This document shows positions 19,106-27,691 of a stretch of 64,000 nucleotides of DNA, piece after piece. This DNA comes from Nisaea nitritireducens (GTDB taxonomy: Bacteria > Pseudomonadota > Alphaproteobacteria > Thalassobaculales > Thalassobaculaceae): assembly GCF_014904795.1 (NCBI RefSeq), contig NZ_JACZFS010000009.1, positions 1 to 64,000 on the forward strand, written 5' to 3'. The notes under the pieces are model-generated. The model saw only the letters and a program-made list of their open reading frames with translations. It was not told the origin of the DNA and ran no database searches. Both the position numbers and the translations under genes were made by a program. Positions within the stretch are counted from its first letter, which is position 1; the number at the start of each line of letters is the position of its first letter.

Positions 19106-20956
19106 ATGTCACGTCGACCGACCGCTAATCTGACCGAGTCCGATCCGCCGGCGACTGCCGACCTTGATACGATAAAATCCCTGCTGCCCTATCTCTGGCC
19201 GAAAGGTCAGTTTGAGATGCGGGCGCGGGTGGTGGTGGCAATTGCCTGCCTTGTTCTGGCGAAGGCGGCGTCTGTCTATGTCCCGATCCTCTACAAGGAA
19301 GCGGTCGACCTGATCTCGGGCGACAAGTTCGATTTCACCGTCCTGTTGTGGATCGTTGTTGCTTACGGCATGACGCGCCTTGGCCAGCAGGCCTTCGCCC
19401 AGTTGCGCGAGTTCTTCTTTGCCCGTGTCGCCCAACGGGCGATCCGGGCTGTTGCCATCAAGACGTTTCGGCACTTGCACCGGCTGTCGCTGCGCTTCCA
19501 TCTGGATCGCCAGACCGGCGGGCTGACCCGGGTGATCGAGCGGGGCACGAAGGCCATCGAGTTCCTGCTCAACTTCATGCTCTTCAACATCCTGCCGACG
19601 CTGTTCGAGATCTTCCTGGTCTGCGGCGTGCTCTGGTGGATGTTCGACTTCCGGTATGCGATTGCCACCTTCGGAACAATCTTCTCCTACATCACCTTCA
19701 CCATGCTGGTGACGGAATGGCGACTGAAGATCCGGCGTCGGATGAATACGATGGATAACCGCGCGAACACCCGCGCGGTCGACAGCCTGCTGAACTATGA
19801 GACGGTCAAATATTTCGGCAACGAGACGCATGAGGAGGAGCGCTACGACCGCTCCATGCGGAGCTACGAGGACGCGGCGGTCAAGAGCCGTACCAGCCTG
19901 TCACTAGTCAATGTCGGTCAGGGCGGGATCATCGCTGTCGGACTGATGGTCGTCATGGCGCTCGCAGGCGGCGACATCGCTGCCGGTAAGGCGACGGTCG
20001 GCGATTTCGTCATGGTGAACACCTATCTGATCCAGCTCTATATGCCGCTGAACTTCCTCGGTTTCGTTTATCGAGAGATCAAGCAGTCCCTGACGGATAT
20101 GCAGCAAATGTTCCTTCTGCTCGATGAGGAGCAGGAGATCGAGGACGCGGCGGACGCGACTGACCTAACTGTCGAGAAAGGCGCGGTACGGTTCGAGAAC
20201 GTGAAGTTCGGTTATTCGGCCGAACGCGGCATTCTGAAGGGCATCAGCTTCGATGTGCCGGCAGGCAAGACCGTTGCGTTGGTCGGCCCCAGCGGTGCCG
20301 GAAAATCGACCATCTCCCGGCTGCTGTTCCGCTTTTACGATATCGACGATGGCGCGATCCTGATCGACGGTCAGGATATCCGCTCAGTCACACAAGAGAG
20401 CCTGAGGCGGGCTATCGGGATCGTTCCGCAGGATACTGTGCTGTTCAACGATACGATCTATTACAACATCGCCTACGGTCGGCCCGATGCAAGCACAGCC
20501 GAAATCGAGGAGGCTGCCCGTCTGGCCCGGATTCATGATTTCGTCGTAAGCCTGCCGGACGGGTATGAAAGCACGGTTGGTGAGCGCGGCCTGAAACTGT
20601 CGGGTGGTGAAAAGCAACGTGTCGCAATTGCCCGGACATTGCTGAAACAGCCGAAGATCTTCCTGTTCGACGAAGCGACATCGGCGCTCGACAGCCAGAC
20701 GGAAAAGGCGATCCAGAACAGCCTCTCCGAGGTCAGCCAGGACTATACCACTCTGGTTATCGCACACCGGCTCTCGACCGTGGTCGATGCACACGAAATC
20801 ATCGTTCTGCGCGACGGCGAGATCGCCGAACGCGGCAATCATGATTCGCTGCTCTCGCAGGGGGGAATCTATGCGGCGATGTGGCGGCAGCAGATGCGGG
20901 AGGAGTCCGTGACGGAGCCGGTTGAAGAACTGGACGTGGCCGAGGTCGGCGCCTGA
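19106..20956 (+). CDS. Atm1-type ABC exporter (fused permease and ATPase)
   Basis: A 616-residue half-transporter with six membrane segments (about residues 40-330) and a C-terminal ATPase. Walker A is GPSGAGKST near residue 394, the signature is LSGGEKQR and Walker B is IFLFDEATSALD. The segment ETVKYFGNETHEEERYD near residue 231 is a hallmark of the Atm1/HMT1 group, which exports glutathione-linked sulfur or metal compounds. It lies a few kilobases from the suf operon, which would fit a role in sulfur or heavy-metal handling, though it has its own 220-bp leader. Confidence 0.9.
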   Translation: MSRRPTANLTESDPPATADLDTIKSLLPYLWPKGQFEMRARVVVAIACLVLAKAASVYVPILYKEAVDLISGDKFDFTVLLWIVVAYGMTRLGQQAFAQLREFFFARVAQRAIRAVAIKTFRHLHRLSLRFHLDRQTGGLTRVIERGTKAIEFLLNFMLFNILPTLFEIFLVCGVLWWMFDFRYAIATFGTIFSYITFTMLVTEWRLKIRRRMNTMDNRANTRAVDSLLNYETVKYFGNETHEEERYDRSMRSYEDAAVKSRTSLSLVNVGQGGIIAVGLMVVMALAGGDIAAGKATVGDFVMVNTYLIQLYMPLNFLGFVYREIKQSLTDMQQMFLLLDEEQEIEDAADATDLTVEKGAVRFENVKFGYSAERGILKGISFDVPAGKTVALVGPSGAGKSTISRLLFRFYDIDDGAILIDGQDIRSVTQESLRRAIGIVPQDTVLFNDTIYYNIAYGRPDASTAEIEEAARLARIHDFVVSLPDGYESTVGERGLKLSGGEKQRVAIARTLLKQPKIFLFDEATSALDSQTEKAIQNSLSEVSQDYTTLVIAHRLSTVVDAHEIIVLRDGEIAERGNHDSLLSQGGIYAAMWRQQMREESVTEPVEELDVAEVGA

Positions 20957-21165
20957 GGCTTCGTCTGACGCTGATTCACCGCCAGCCAGTGTGCTGACCA
21001 AGGAAGCCGCGGCAGTGATTATAATGATCAGTGGCTTTGAGCGGGAAGATCCGGTGGCCCGATAATCGGATCAGACAGATCATTGCGAACTTGCGTCCCC
21101 CTATCGACGGATTATTACGCGAACCCCATAGTCCTCCCGAAATCATCCGTTTTCAGGAGGCCGAG

Positions 21166-23541
21166 ATGGGCCTGGTAGAGCCGCAAAACAAGATCGAAAC
21201 CCTGCGTGAGCTGGAGAAGAAAGTTCTCTGGCTTGCCATGTGGATGATCCATAACGCTAACCATGTCCGGCCCTCGCGCGACGGCATCAAGGTCGGTGGG
21301 CACCAGGCATCCTGCGCGTCCGTCTCGACCCTGATGACAGCGCTCTATTTTGACGTCCTGAAGCCGCAGGACCGTGTCGCGGTGAAGCCGCATGCGAGCC
21401 CGGTCTTCCATGCCATCCAATACATGCTGGGCCGGCAGGACCAGTCTGCGCTGGAGAGCTTCCGGGCGCTTGGCGGCGCGCAGTCTTACCCATCGCGTAC
21501 CAAGGACCGGGACGAGGTGGATTTCTCTACCGGCTCCGTCGGCCTTGGCGTCGCCATGACGCTCTTTTCCTCGATGGTGCAGGATTACGTGCGGCTGCAT
21601 CATCTTGTGCAAGATCAGGGTCTGCAGCAGCAGCCGGCCGGCCGCATGATCGCTGTGATGGGCGATGCGGAGCTGGATGAGGGCAATATCTATGAGGCTA
21701 TGCTGGAGGGCTGGAAGTACGACGTCCGGAACCTCTGGTGGGTGATCGACTACAACCGGCAGAGCCTGGACGGTGTGGTCTCTGACGGGTTGTTCCAGAA
21801 GATCCGGCAGTTCTTCGGGACGGTCGACTGGAACGTCAACATGCTGAAATACGGCAAGAAGCTGGAGCGGGTGTTTCTGGAGCCCGGCGGCGAAGTTCTG
21901 CGAAACTGGATCGACGATTGCCCGAACGATCTCTACAGCGCACTGACCTTCAAGGGGCAGGCCGGAGGAGGCAGTACCTGGCGCGACCATCTGAAGCGCG
22001 ACCTGCATGGGGTCAAGGGCATCAAGTCGATCCTCGACGATCATGATGACGAGGCCCTGCATGCGCTGATGACCAACCTCGCCGGGCACGACATGGAAGC
22101 GGTTCTGGACGCTTTCCACGGAGTTTCAGACGATAGCCCGCAATGTTTCATCGCCTACACGGTGAAGGGCTTCAACACGCCGCTCGCCGGGCACAAGGAC
22201 AACCATGCAGGCCTGATGACACCGGACCAGATGGAGCTGTTCCGCTCCCATATTGGCGTGCCGGAAGGGGACGAATGGGACCCGTTCGCCAATCTCGACA
22301 TGCCGGCGGAAGAAGTGCGGGACTATCTTGCCGGCGTCTCCTTCAACCGTGGCGGATCGCGCATCCATCATGCCGCCAAGGTGGAGCTGCCGGAGAGTAT
22401 CGTGCCGAAGCGCGCCGCGAAAACATCGACGCAGCAGGCTTTCGGTGCCGTACTGAACGAGCTGGCGCGCGGCAACTCGGCACTTGCCTCCCGCATCGTC
22501 ACCACCTCACCGGACGTGACGGTCTCGACCAATCTCGGTCCCTGGGTGAACCAGCGCGGGATCTTCAGTCTCGACATGCGAAACGATGTGTTCCGGGACG
22601 AGAAGGTGGCTTCGGCGCAGAAATGGTTGCGCCATGGTGGCGGACAGCATTTCGAGCTTGGTATCGCGGAGAGCAATCTCTTCATCATGCTGGCGGCTCT
22701 CGGCCTGTCCGGCCCGTTGTTCGGCACGCGGCTGCTGCCGGTCGGCACACTGTACGATCCGTTCATCGCACGCGGCCTCGATTCCCTGAATTACGCCTGC
22801 TATCAGGGCGCCCGTTTCATGGTGGTGGCGACTCCATCCGGAATCTCCCTCGCACCGGAGGGCGGCGCGCACCAGTCCGTCTCCACGCCGTTGATCGGTA
22901 TGGGGCAGTCGGGCCTGCTCAGCTTCGAGCCGGCCTATGCGGACGAGGTGGCGGAGATCATGGCCTGGGGCTTCAACTACATGCAGGCGGATGATGGCGG
23001 GGCGGTCTATCTCCGGCTTTCGACACGGCCGCAGGAACAGCCCGAGAGGGAGATGACCGCCGATCTCAGGCACGACATCGTCTCCGGCGGGTACTGGCTG
23101 CGCGAGCCGGACCCGCAGGCACCGGCCGTGATCGTCTATACCGGCGCGGTGGTGCCGGAAGTGCTGCAGGCGCGCGAAATGCTGGAGGAAGAGTTGCCGG
23201 GGGTCGGTGTGCTCGCGGTCACCAGCGCGGACCGGCTTTATGCAGACTGGCAGGCGCGCGTGCGCCGTCCGGATGCGCCTGTCCCGCATCTGGAAAAGCT
23301 GATGGGCGGGCTCGGCCCGGAAACCCGGATCATCACCGTGCAGGACGGCCATCCGGCGAACCTGAGCTGGATCGGGAGCGCGCTTGGCCGCCGGTTGTTC
23401 CCCCTCGGTGTCACCACGTTCGGTCAGTCCGGCGATCTGCCGGATCTTTATCAGACCCACGGCATTGACGCAGAAGCGATCATGGATGCGGTGGCGGCGG
23501 CCTGTGTCGACAAGGCGCGCGGCACGCCGATGGCTGTTTGA
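21166..23541 (+). CDS. Transketolase-like thiamine-diphosphate enzyme (AceE-like)
   Basis: This 791-residue protein has the transketolase/homodimeric E1 fold. The thiamine-diphosphate motif begins GDAELDEGNIYEA (about residue 166) and ends in YNRQSLDG about 30 residues later. The pyrimidine-binding domain contains ELGIAESNLF, and a C-terminal transketolase domain follows. Motif wording is closer to the AceE pyruvate dehydrogenase E1 group than to classical transketolase. I chose the ATG at 21166 because of the strong ribosome site caggagg; the open frame continues 45 codons upstream. No E2 or E3 genes are adjacent, so the reaction is uncertain. Confidence 0.85.
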   Translation: MGLVEPQNKIETLRELEKKVLWLAMWMIHNANHVRPSRDGIKVGGHQASCASVSTLMTALYFDVLKPQDRVAVKPHASPVFHAIQYMLGRQDQSALESFRALGGAQSYPSRTKDRDEVDFSTGSVGLGVAMTLFSSMVQDYVRLHHLVQDQGLQQQPAGRMIAVMGDAELDEGNIYEAMLEGWKYDVRNLWWVIDYNRQSLDGVVSDGLFQKIRQFFGTVDWNVNMLKYGKKLERVFLEPGGEVLRNWIDDCPNDLYSALTFKGQAGGGSTWRDHLKRDLHGVKGIKSILDDHDDEALHALMTNLAGHDMEAVLDAFHGVSDDSPQCFIAYTVKGFNTPLAGHKDNHAGLMTPDQMELFRSHIGVPEGDEWDPFANLDMPAEEVRDYLAGVSFNRGGSRIHHAAKVELPESIVPKRAAKTSTQQAFGAVLNELARGNSALASRIVTTSPDVTVSTNLGPWVNQRGIFSLDMRNDVFRDEKVASAQKWLRHGGGQHFELGIAESNLFIMLAALGLSGPLFGTRLLPVGTLYDPFIARGLDSLNYACYQGARFMVVATPSGISLAPEGGAHQSVSTPLIGMGQSGLLSFEPAYADEVAEIMAWGFNYMQADDGGAVYLRLSTRPQEQPEREMTADLRHDIVSGGYWLREPDPQAPAVIVYTGAVVPEVLQAREMLEEELPGVGVLAVTSADRLYADWQARVRRPDAPVPHLEKLMGGLGPETRIITVQDGHPANLSWIGSALGRRLFPLGVTTFGQSGDLPDLYQTHGIDAEAIMDAVAAACVDKARGTPMAV

Positions 23542-23544
23542 GTC

Positions 23545-24711
23545 TCAGGAAAACACCGCTTTCAGCTTGTAGCGCGGAACCGGATGATCCCAATCGCTGC
23601 CTTCAAGGAGCCGGGCCGCGGCGTAGCCCCAGTCGTCCGATCCCTTGGCTCCCTTGCCGTTACCGCAGATGGCAACGGCAAGCCGGTCGCCGGCGACATA
23701 GTCGATATATGGCAGGCCCGAGGTGCTGAAGGTGGTCACGCAGGTATCCGTGTGCCGGTCAGGGCAGTCCTTCAGAACCGGGATAACGCCCTCGAAGACG
23801 TCCGTAAGTTCCAGCCGGTTGCGCTCTGAGCCCTTGGATTTGAACCAGTCTGTCAGGTCGTCGACGGTTGCCAGTTGAGCATCGGCTTCCGTTCCGATGC
23901 CGATTTTCACATAGAGATGCCCGTCCGGGTACCGGATAGGAGGCAGGATGTAGGAGCCTGCATACCGGTCGATGATGGTGGGCATGCCGTGCAATGCCTC
24001 GGCAGCAGGTTCTGTGACCCGGATCAGCAGGACGGTCCGAGCATAGACCGTCGTGGCCAGCGGCCTCGGCAGCAGTTTCATGGCCGTTGTGTAGCCGCCG
24101 GTCGCGACCAGGACCCGTTCTGCTGTAAGGGTCTGTCCGTCATCCGTGGTGACGCTGACATGGCTGCTCTGGACATCGATCTTTGTGACGGCGGCGTTGA
24201 TGGTCTCGGCGCCTTGTTTTTCGGCGATTGTCGTCTGCGCCTTGACCAATGCGCGCGGGCTGATATGGCCGGCGGTCTCCGTCTCCCGGATGCCCGCGCA
24301 ATCGTCGGGTAGCGAAAGGAAGGGATAGAGCTCGCGCATCTCGTTTGCGCCGATCACGGTGGCGTTCCCGCCATTCTCCCGTGCGAGTGTGACGGCCGGT
24401 TTGATAACGGGGTCTTCCGAGCCGACGATTTTGAGAAACCCGGCGGGGGTGAAGAAGGTGATGCCGCTCTCGGCTTCGATTTCCGGATAGCGGCCGATGG
24501 AGCGGGCAGCGGTAATCGACCATTCGTGCTCCGGATCGAAAATCCGGGTCAGGCGGCCTTCGTCGTAATGGCTGCCGAATACGCCTGAGTGAGTTTGCCT
24601 GTCCGCCGGCTCGTCCGGGCCAATAACGGCGACCCCATCCTGCCAGGAAGAGAGATGTCGCGCGGCTGCGGAGCCGATCAGGCCACGGCCGACGATGATA
24701 TGGCGGTACAT
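23545..24711 (-). CDS. FAD-dependent oxidoreductase (sarcosine/N-methyltryptophan oxidase-like)
   Basis: A 388-residue DAO-family flavoprotein. The FAD-binding GRGLIG (8-13) starts the protein, TAERVLVATGGYT near residue 200 is typical of the family, and the C-terminal ICGNGKGAKGSDDWGYAA gives the last FAD-contact segment. Monomeric sarcosine oxidase and N-methyltryptophan oxidase have this size and layout. It should oxidise a secondary amine or amino acid; the substrate is unknown. It faces the transketolase-like gene with only 3 bp between the two stop codons, so no separate terminator fits there. Confidence 0.82.
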   Translation of the reverse strand: MYRHIIVGRGLIGSAAARHLSSWQDGVAVIGPDEPADRQTHSGVFGSHYDEGRLTRIFDPEHEWSITAARSIGRYPEIEAESGITFFTPAGFLKIVGSEDPVIKPAVTLARENGGNATVIGANEMRELYPFLSLPDDCAGIRETETAGHISPRALVKAQTTIAEKQGAETINAAVTKIDVQSSHVSVTTDDGQTLTAERVLVATGGYTTAMKLLPRPLATTVYARTVLLIRVTEPAAEALHGMPTIIDRYAGSYILPPIRYPDGHLYVKIGIGTEADAQLATVDDLTDWFKSKGSERNRLELTDVFEGVIPVLKDCPDRHTDTCVTTFSTSGLPYIDYVAGDRLAVAICGNGKGAKGSDDWGYAAARLLEGSDWDHPVPRYKLKAVFS

Positions 24712-24800
24712 GAGATATTCTCCGGCAAACTCAGAGCCGGAATCCTAGTGCCGATCGTGGATCACTTCCAGTGCCCGTGTCGTACCAGCGTAAACATCCA

Positions 24801-24814
24801 TTGTTCACGAACAA
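24801..24814. promoter_or_regulatory. Palindromic operator candidate TTGTTC-AC-GAACAA
   Basis: Two perfect 6-bp arms, TTGTTC and GAACAA, flank two bases. The site is about 90 bp upstream of the leftward FAD oxidase start and just downstream, on the same strand, of the possible 35-codon ORF. It resembles the compact dyads bound by many dimeric repressors, but I cannot assign it to a family. It is not an alphaproteobacterial LexA box, which has a direct GAAC repeat. Confidence 0.35.
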
Positions 24815-24843
24815 ACGGATCGCCGGATCAAATGCGACTCTGG

Positions 24844-24951
24844 TTAAATCACCAGATGCGGCAGTGCCGCGGTCAGCCAGACCAGAACATTGAAAACAAT
24901 CGCGCCAAGAACGACGCAAGAGCGTTTCAGATTTCCAGCTTCCATGGCCAT
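24844..24951 (-). CDS. Possible 35-residue single-span membrane peptide
   Basis: Reading leftward from 24951, an ORF encodes 35 residues that begin MAMEAGNLKRS and continue with a hydrophobic run of about 20 residues ending PHLVI. A purine-rich stretch with GGGGGAGAAGG lies just upstream of the ATG and could serve as a ribosome site. A positively charged residue pair precedes the hydrophobic segment, as in small inner-membrane proteins with the N-terminus inside. It is too short for family recognition, and could be chance. Confidence 0.35.
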   Translation of the reverse strand: MAMEAGNLKRSCVVLGAIVFNVLVWLTAALPHLVI

Positions 24952-25188
24952 GACCTTCTCCCCCGTGTCACTCTGCTGTCCGATACAGACGAACAGGGAC
25001 ACCTTCATGTGAACAGCCTAGGAGCCGTCCGACGTTCTGACAAAAGAAATTCTCGTGATCAATCGTGACCGTATTGTGGCGAGAAAAGACCAGCTATCGT
25101 TGAGCGAGTATCCCTAACTTGACAGTGCGGAGCGCGAGTTCGACAGAGTGTTGGGAAACTGCCTCAGATTTCAATCAGGGAGGACACC

Positions 25189-26307
25189 ATGCTGATTGGC
25201 GTGCCCAGAGAAATAAAGTCGGACGAAAACCGGGTCGGACTGATCCCGTCCAGCGTCCGGGAGCTGGTTCATCACGGTCATAAGGTTCTTGTCGAGACCC
25301 ATGCCGGCTATGGCATCGGTCTCGATGACGACCGGTATATCGCCGCCGGTGCCGAGATCGCTGGAACTGCGGAGGAGGTGTTCTCCAAGGCGGACATGAT
25401 CGTGAAGGTGAAGGAGCCGCAGGCAGCTGAATGCAAGATGCTGCGCGAGGGGCAGATCCTTTTCACCTATCTGCACCTGGCGCCGGATCTGGCCCAGACC
25501 AAAGGCCTGATCGACAGCGGTGCGATTGCCATCGCTTATGAGACCGTCACCAATGCCCGCGGCGGCCTGCCTTTGTTGGCGCCGATGAGTGAAGTCGCGG
25601 GGCGGATGGCGATACAGGCCGGCGCCCATTGCCTGGAGAAAGCGCAAGGCGGCAGCGGAACCCTGCTTGGCGGTGTGCCGGGTGTTCCGGCGGGGAATGT
25701 CGTTGTCATCGGCGGCGGTGTGGTCGGGACCAACGCGGCGCGTATGGCGATGGGGCTGGAAGCCAAGGTGACGGTCATTGATCGCAGCCTTGAGCGGCTT
25801 TACGAGCTTGACCTCCAGTTCGGACCGATGCTGAACACGATCTATTCGACGGTGGATGCGATCGAGGAGAATGTGATGGCTGCCGATCTCGTCGTCGGGG
25901 CCGTGCTGGTGCCGGGGGCTGCCGCACCGAAACTGGTGACGGATGCGCTGGTTTCCAAGATGCAGCGCGGCTCGGTGCTCGTCGATGTTGCCATCGACCA
26001 GGGAGGCTGCTTCGAGACCTCACGCGCGACGACCCATCGGGAGCCGACCTACATGGTTCATGACGTGGTGCATTATTGCGTCGCGAACATGCCCGGAGGC
26101 GTTGCGCGGACCTCAACTTTTGCGCTGAACAATGCCACGCTGCCGTTCGTGCTGGCCTTGGCTGACAAGGGACACCGCAAGGCGCTTGCCGATGACCTGC
26201 ATCTGATGCAGGGGCTGAACGTTCACCGCGGCGAGATCACCTACAAGGCAGTCGCGGACTCGCACGGTATGGCTTTCAAGACGCCGCAGGAAGCGCTGGG
26301 ACTTTAG
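25189..26307 (+). CDS. ald: Alanine dehydrogenase
   Basis: This 372-residue enzyme interconverts L-alanine and pyruvate plus ammonia with NAD. Active-site residues R15, K75 (KVKEPQ) and H96 (YLHLAPD) are present at the positions known from the mycobacterial enzyme. The NAD-binding motif is [15 protein letters not shown] near residue 170. The ATG at 25189 follows a strong gggagg site. With two flavin amine oxidases and a GS-like ligase nearby it fits a nitrogen-catabolic locus. It is convergent with the next gene, 13 bp apart. Confidence 0.96.
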   Translation: MLIGVPREIKSDENRVGLIPSSVRELVHHGHKVLVETHAGYGIGLDDDRYIAAGAEIAGTAEEVFSKADMIVKVKEPQAAECKMLREGQILFTYLHLAPDLAQTKGLIDSGAIAIAYETVTNARGGLPLLAPMSEVAGRMAIQAGAHCLEKAQGGSGTLLGGVPGVPAGNVVVIGGGVVGTNAARMAMGLEAKVTVIDRSLERLYELDLQFGPMLNTIYSTVDAIEENVMAADLVVGAVLVPGAAAPKLVTDALVSKMQRGSVLVDVAIDQGGCFETSRATTHREPTYMVHDVVHYCVANMPGGVARTSTFALNNATLPFVLALADKGHRKALADDLHLMQGLNVHRGEITYKAVADSHGMAFKTPQEALGL

Positions 26308-26320
26308 GAGGCTGCTCGGT

Positions 26321-27598
26321 CTATTTCGATAGTCCGAGCACGTCCCGCATCTTGAACCAGGCCATGCCAAGGGCAAGCAGGGCTGTGCGGGCAGGGCCGC
26401 CGGGGAAACGCAGGTTGGGCAGCCGGGCAAACATATCGAACCGCTCGGCGTCGCCTGCCACGGCTTCGGCGATCAGTTTGCCAGCGAGCCCGGTAATGGC
26501 CAGCCCGTGCCCGGAAAATCCCTGCGCGTAGTAGATATTGCTGCCGATCCGTCCGAAATCAGGCATCCGGCCGGTGGTGATGGCGATTTTTCCGGACCAG
26601 GCATGGTCGATCACAACATCGCTCAGTTCCGGATAGACCTTGGCCATCCGCCGGCGCAGGGCGTCTGCCGCATTCGTGATGGGGCGGCCTGAATAACTGG
26701 CGAGACCACCGAACAGCAGGCGGTTGTCGACCGTCTTCCGGAAGTAGTTGAGTGCGGTGTTCGAGTCCGCGACGGCCTCTTCGCCGGGCAGGATAAGGGA
26801 TGCCAGATCCGCGCTCAGCGGGGCGGTGGCGGCAACAGCGCTGAGCACGGGGGCGACGCGGTAACGGATTTCCGGCACGAGTTCGTCGAGATATGCGTTG
26901 CCGGCCAGAACCAGCGTCCGCGCCTTGATGCGTCCGGTATCGGTTTCAATTGTGACCGTCGCGCCCTTCTGGATGGCGATAACGCGACTTTCCTCAAAGA
27001 TCTTGGCCCCGGCATTCTGGGCGGCTTGTGCCAGACCGTAGAGGTAGGCGAGCGGGTTCATATGCCCGCTGCCCTGTTCCAGCAGTGACGCGCTATAGAG
27101 CCGCGAGCCGGTTGCTGCTTCCGTCTCGGCACGGTTCAGCATTTTGAGGTCGGTGAAGCCGTAGGTTTTCGACCAGGAGTCGGCCATCTCCTCAAGGCCG
27201 CGTTCTTGCCGGCTGTTCAGGGCGGCGTGGATGTAGCCGCGCCGGTAATCTGCCTTGATGGCGTGGCGGGAAATGCGGGTCTGTATGTCCTCGATGGCTT
27301 CGTTGGCCATGGCCCAGAAGCGTTGCGCGGCCTCCATTCCGGCGGCGCGTTCGAAGATCTCCATCCCGCTGCTGTAGCCCATGCAGATCTGACCGCCATT
27401 GCGGCCCGAGGCGCCGTCGCCGATCCGGCCGGCTTCCAGCAAAACGGTGTCATATCCGCGTTCCGCCATATGCAAGGCCGCGGAGACGCCGGTCAGGCCG
27501 CCGCCGATAATGCAAATATCTGCGCTGATTTCGCCGTTGAGCTGCGGACGCCGCTCGTCCTCGGACGTGAATGCATGGTAATAGGTTGCGGTAGTCAT
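26321..27598 (-). CDS. FAD-dependent oxidoreductase, PuuB-like (gamma-glutamylputrescine oxidase group)
   Basis: A 425-residue DAO-family flavoprotein with FAD motif IGGGLTG (31-37) and segments typical of the PuuB group: ERGYDTVLLEA, GASGRNGGQI near residue 64 and YYAQGFSGHGLAITG near the C-terminus. PuuB oxidises gamma-glutamylputrescine, releasing an aldehyde and ammonia. It is divergent from a glutamine-synthetase-like gene with a 93-bp spacer, which is the pairing expected for the gamma-glutamyl polyamine pathway. Other amine substrates are possible. Confidence 0.85.
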   Translation of the reverse strand: MTTATYYHAFTSEDERRPQLNGEISADICIIGGGLTGVSAALHMAERGYDTVLLEAGRIGDGASGRNGGQICMGYSSGMEIFERAAGMEAAQRFWAMANEAIEDIQTRISRHAIKADYRRGYIHAALNSRQERGLEEMADSWSKTYGFTDLKMLNRAETEAATGSRLYSASLLEQGSGHMNPLAYLYGLAQAAQNAGAKIFEESRVIAIQKGATVTIETDTGRIKARTLVLAGNAYLDELVPEIRYRVAPVLSAVAATAPLSADLASLILPGEEAVADSNTALNYFRKTVDNRLLFGGLASYSGRPITNAADALRRRMAKVYPELSDVVIDHAWSGKIAITTGRMPDFGRIGSNIYYAQGFSGHGLAITGLAGKLIAEAVAGDAERFDMFARLPNLRFPGGPARTALLALGMAWFKMRDVLGLSK

Positions 27599-27691
27599 TG
27601 CGCTAATCCGTTCTCAGATATCGGAGCCCTATCACGCTTGTCGGCCCCGGGCGAGGCGCATGATCATGTCGAAACGGCTCGTGGAGCATTT

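Larger units (their letters stand above)
24712..25188. other. 477-bp spacer between the FAD oxidase and ald
   Basis: This is the longest stretch without a firm gene between start codons of divergent genes. It holds a perfect 14-bp palindrome at 24801-24814, a possible 35-codon ORF on the minus strand (24844-24951), and a TTGACA hexamer at 25119-25124 that could be a -35 element for ald, though no good -10 lies 16-18 bp further on. Other ORFs in the stretch lack ribosome sites and family features. Confidence 0.5.

Noticed and set aside
24589-25068. 159-codon plus-strand ORF in the ald spacer
   Set aside because: Half of it lies antisense to the FAD oxidase; composition is not protein-like and no ribosome site precedes it.
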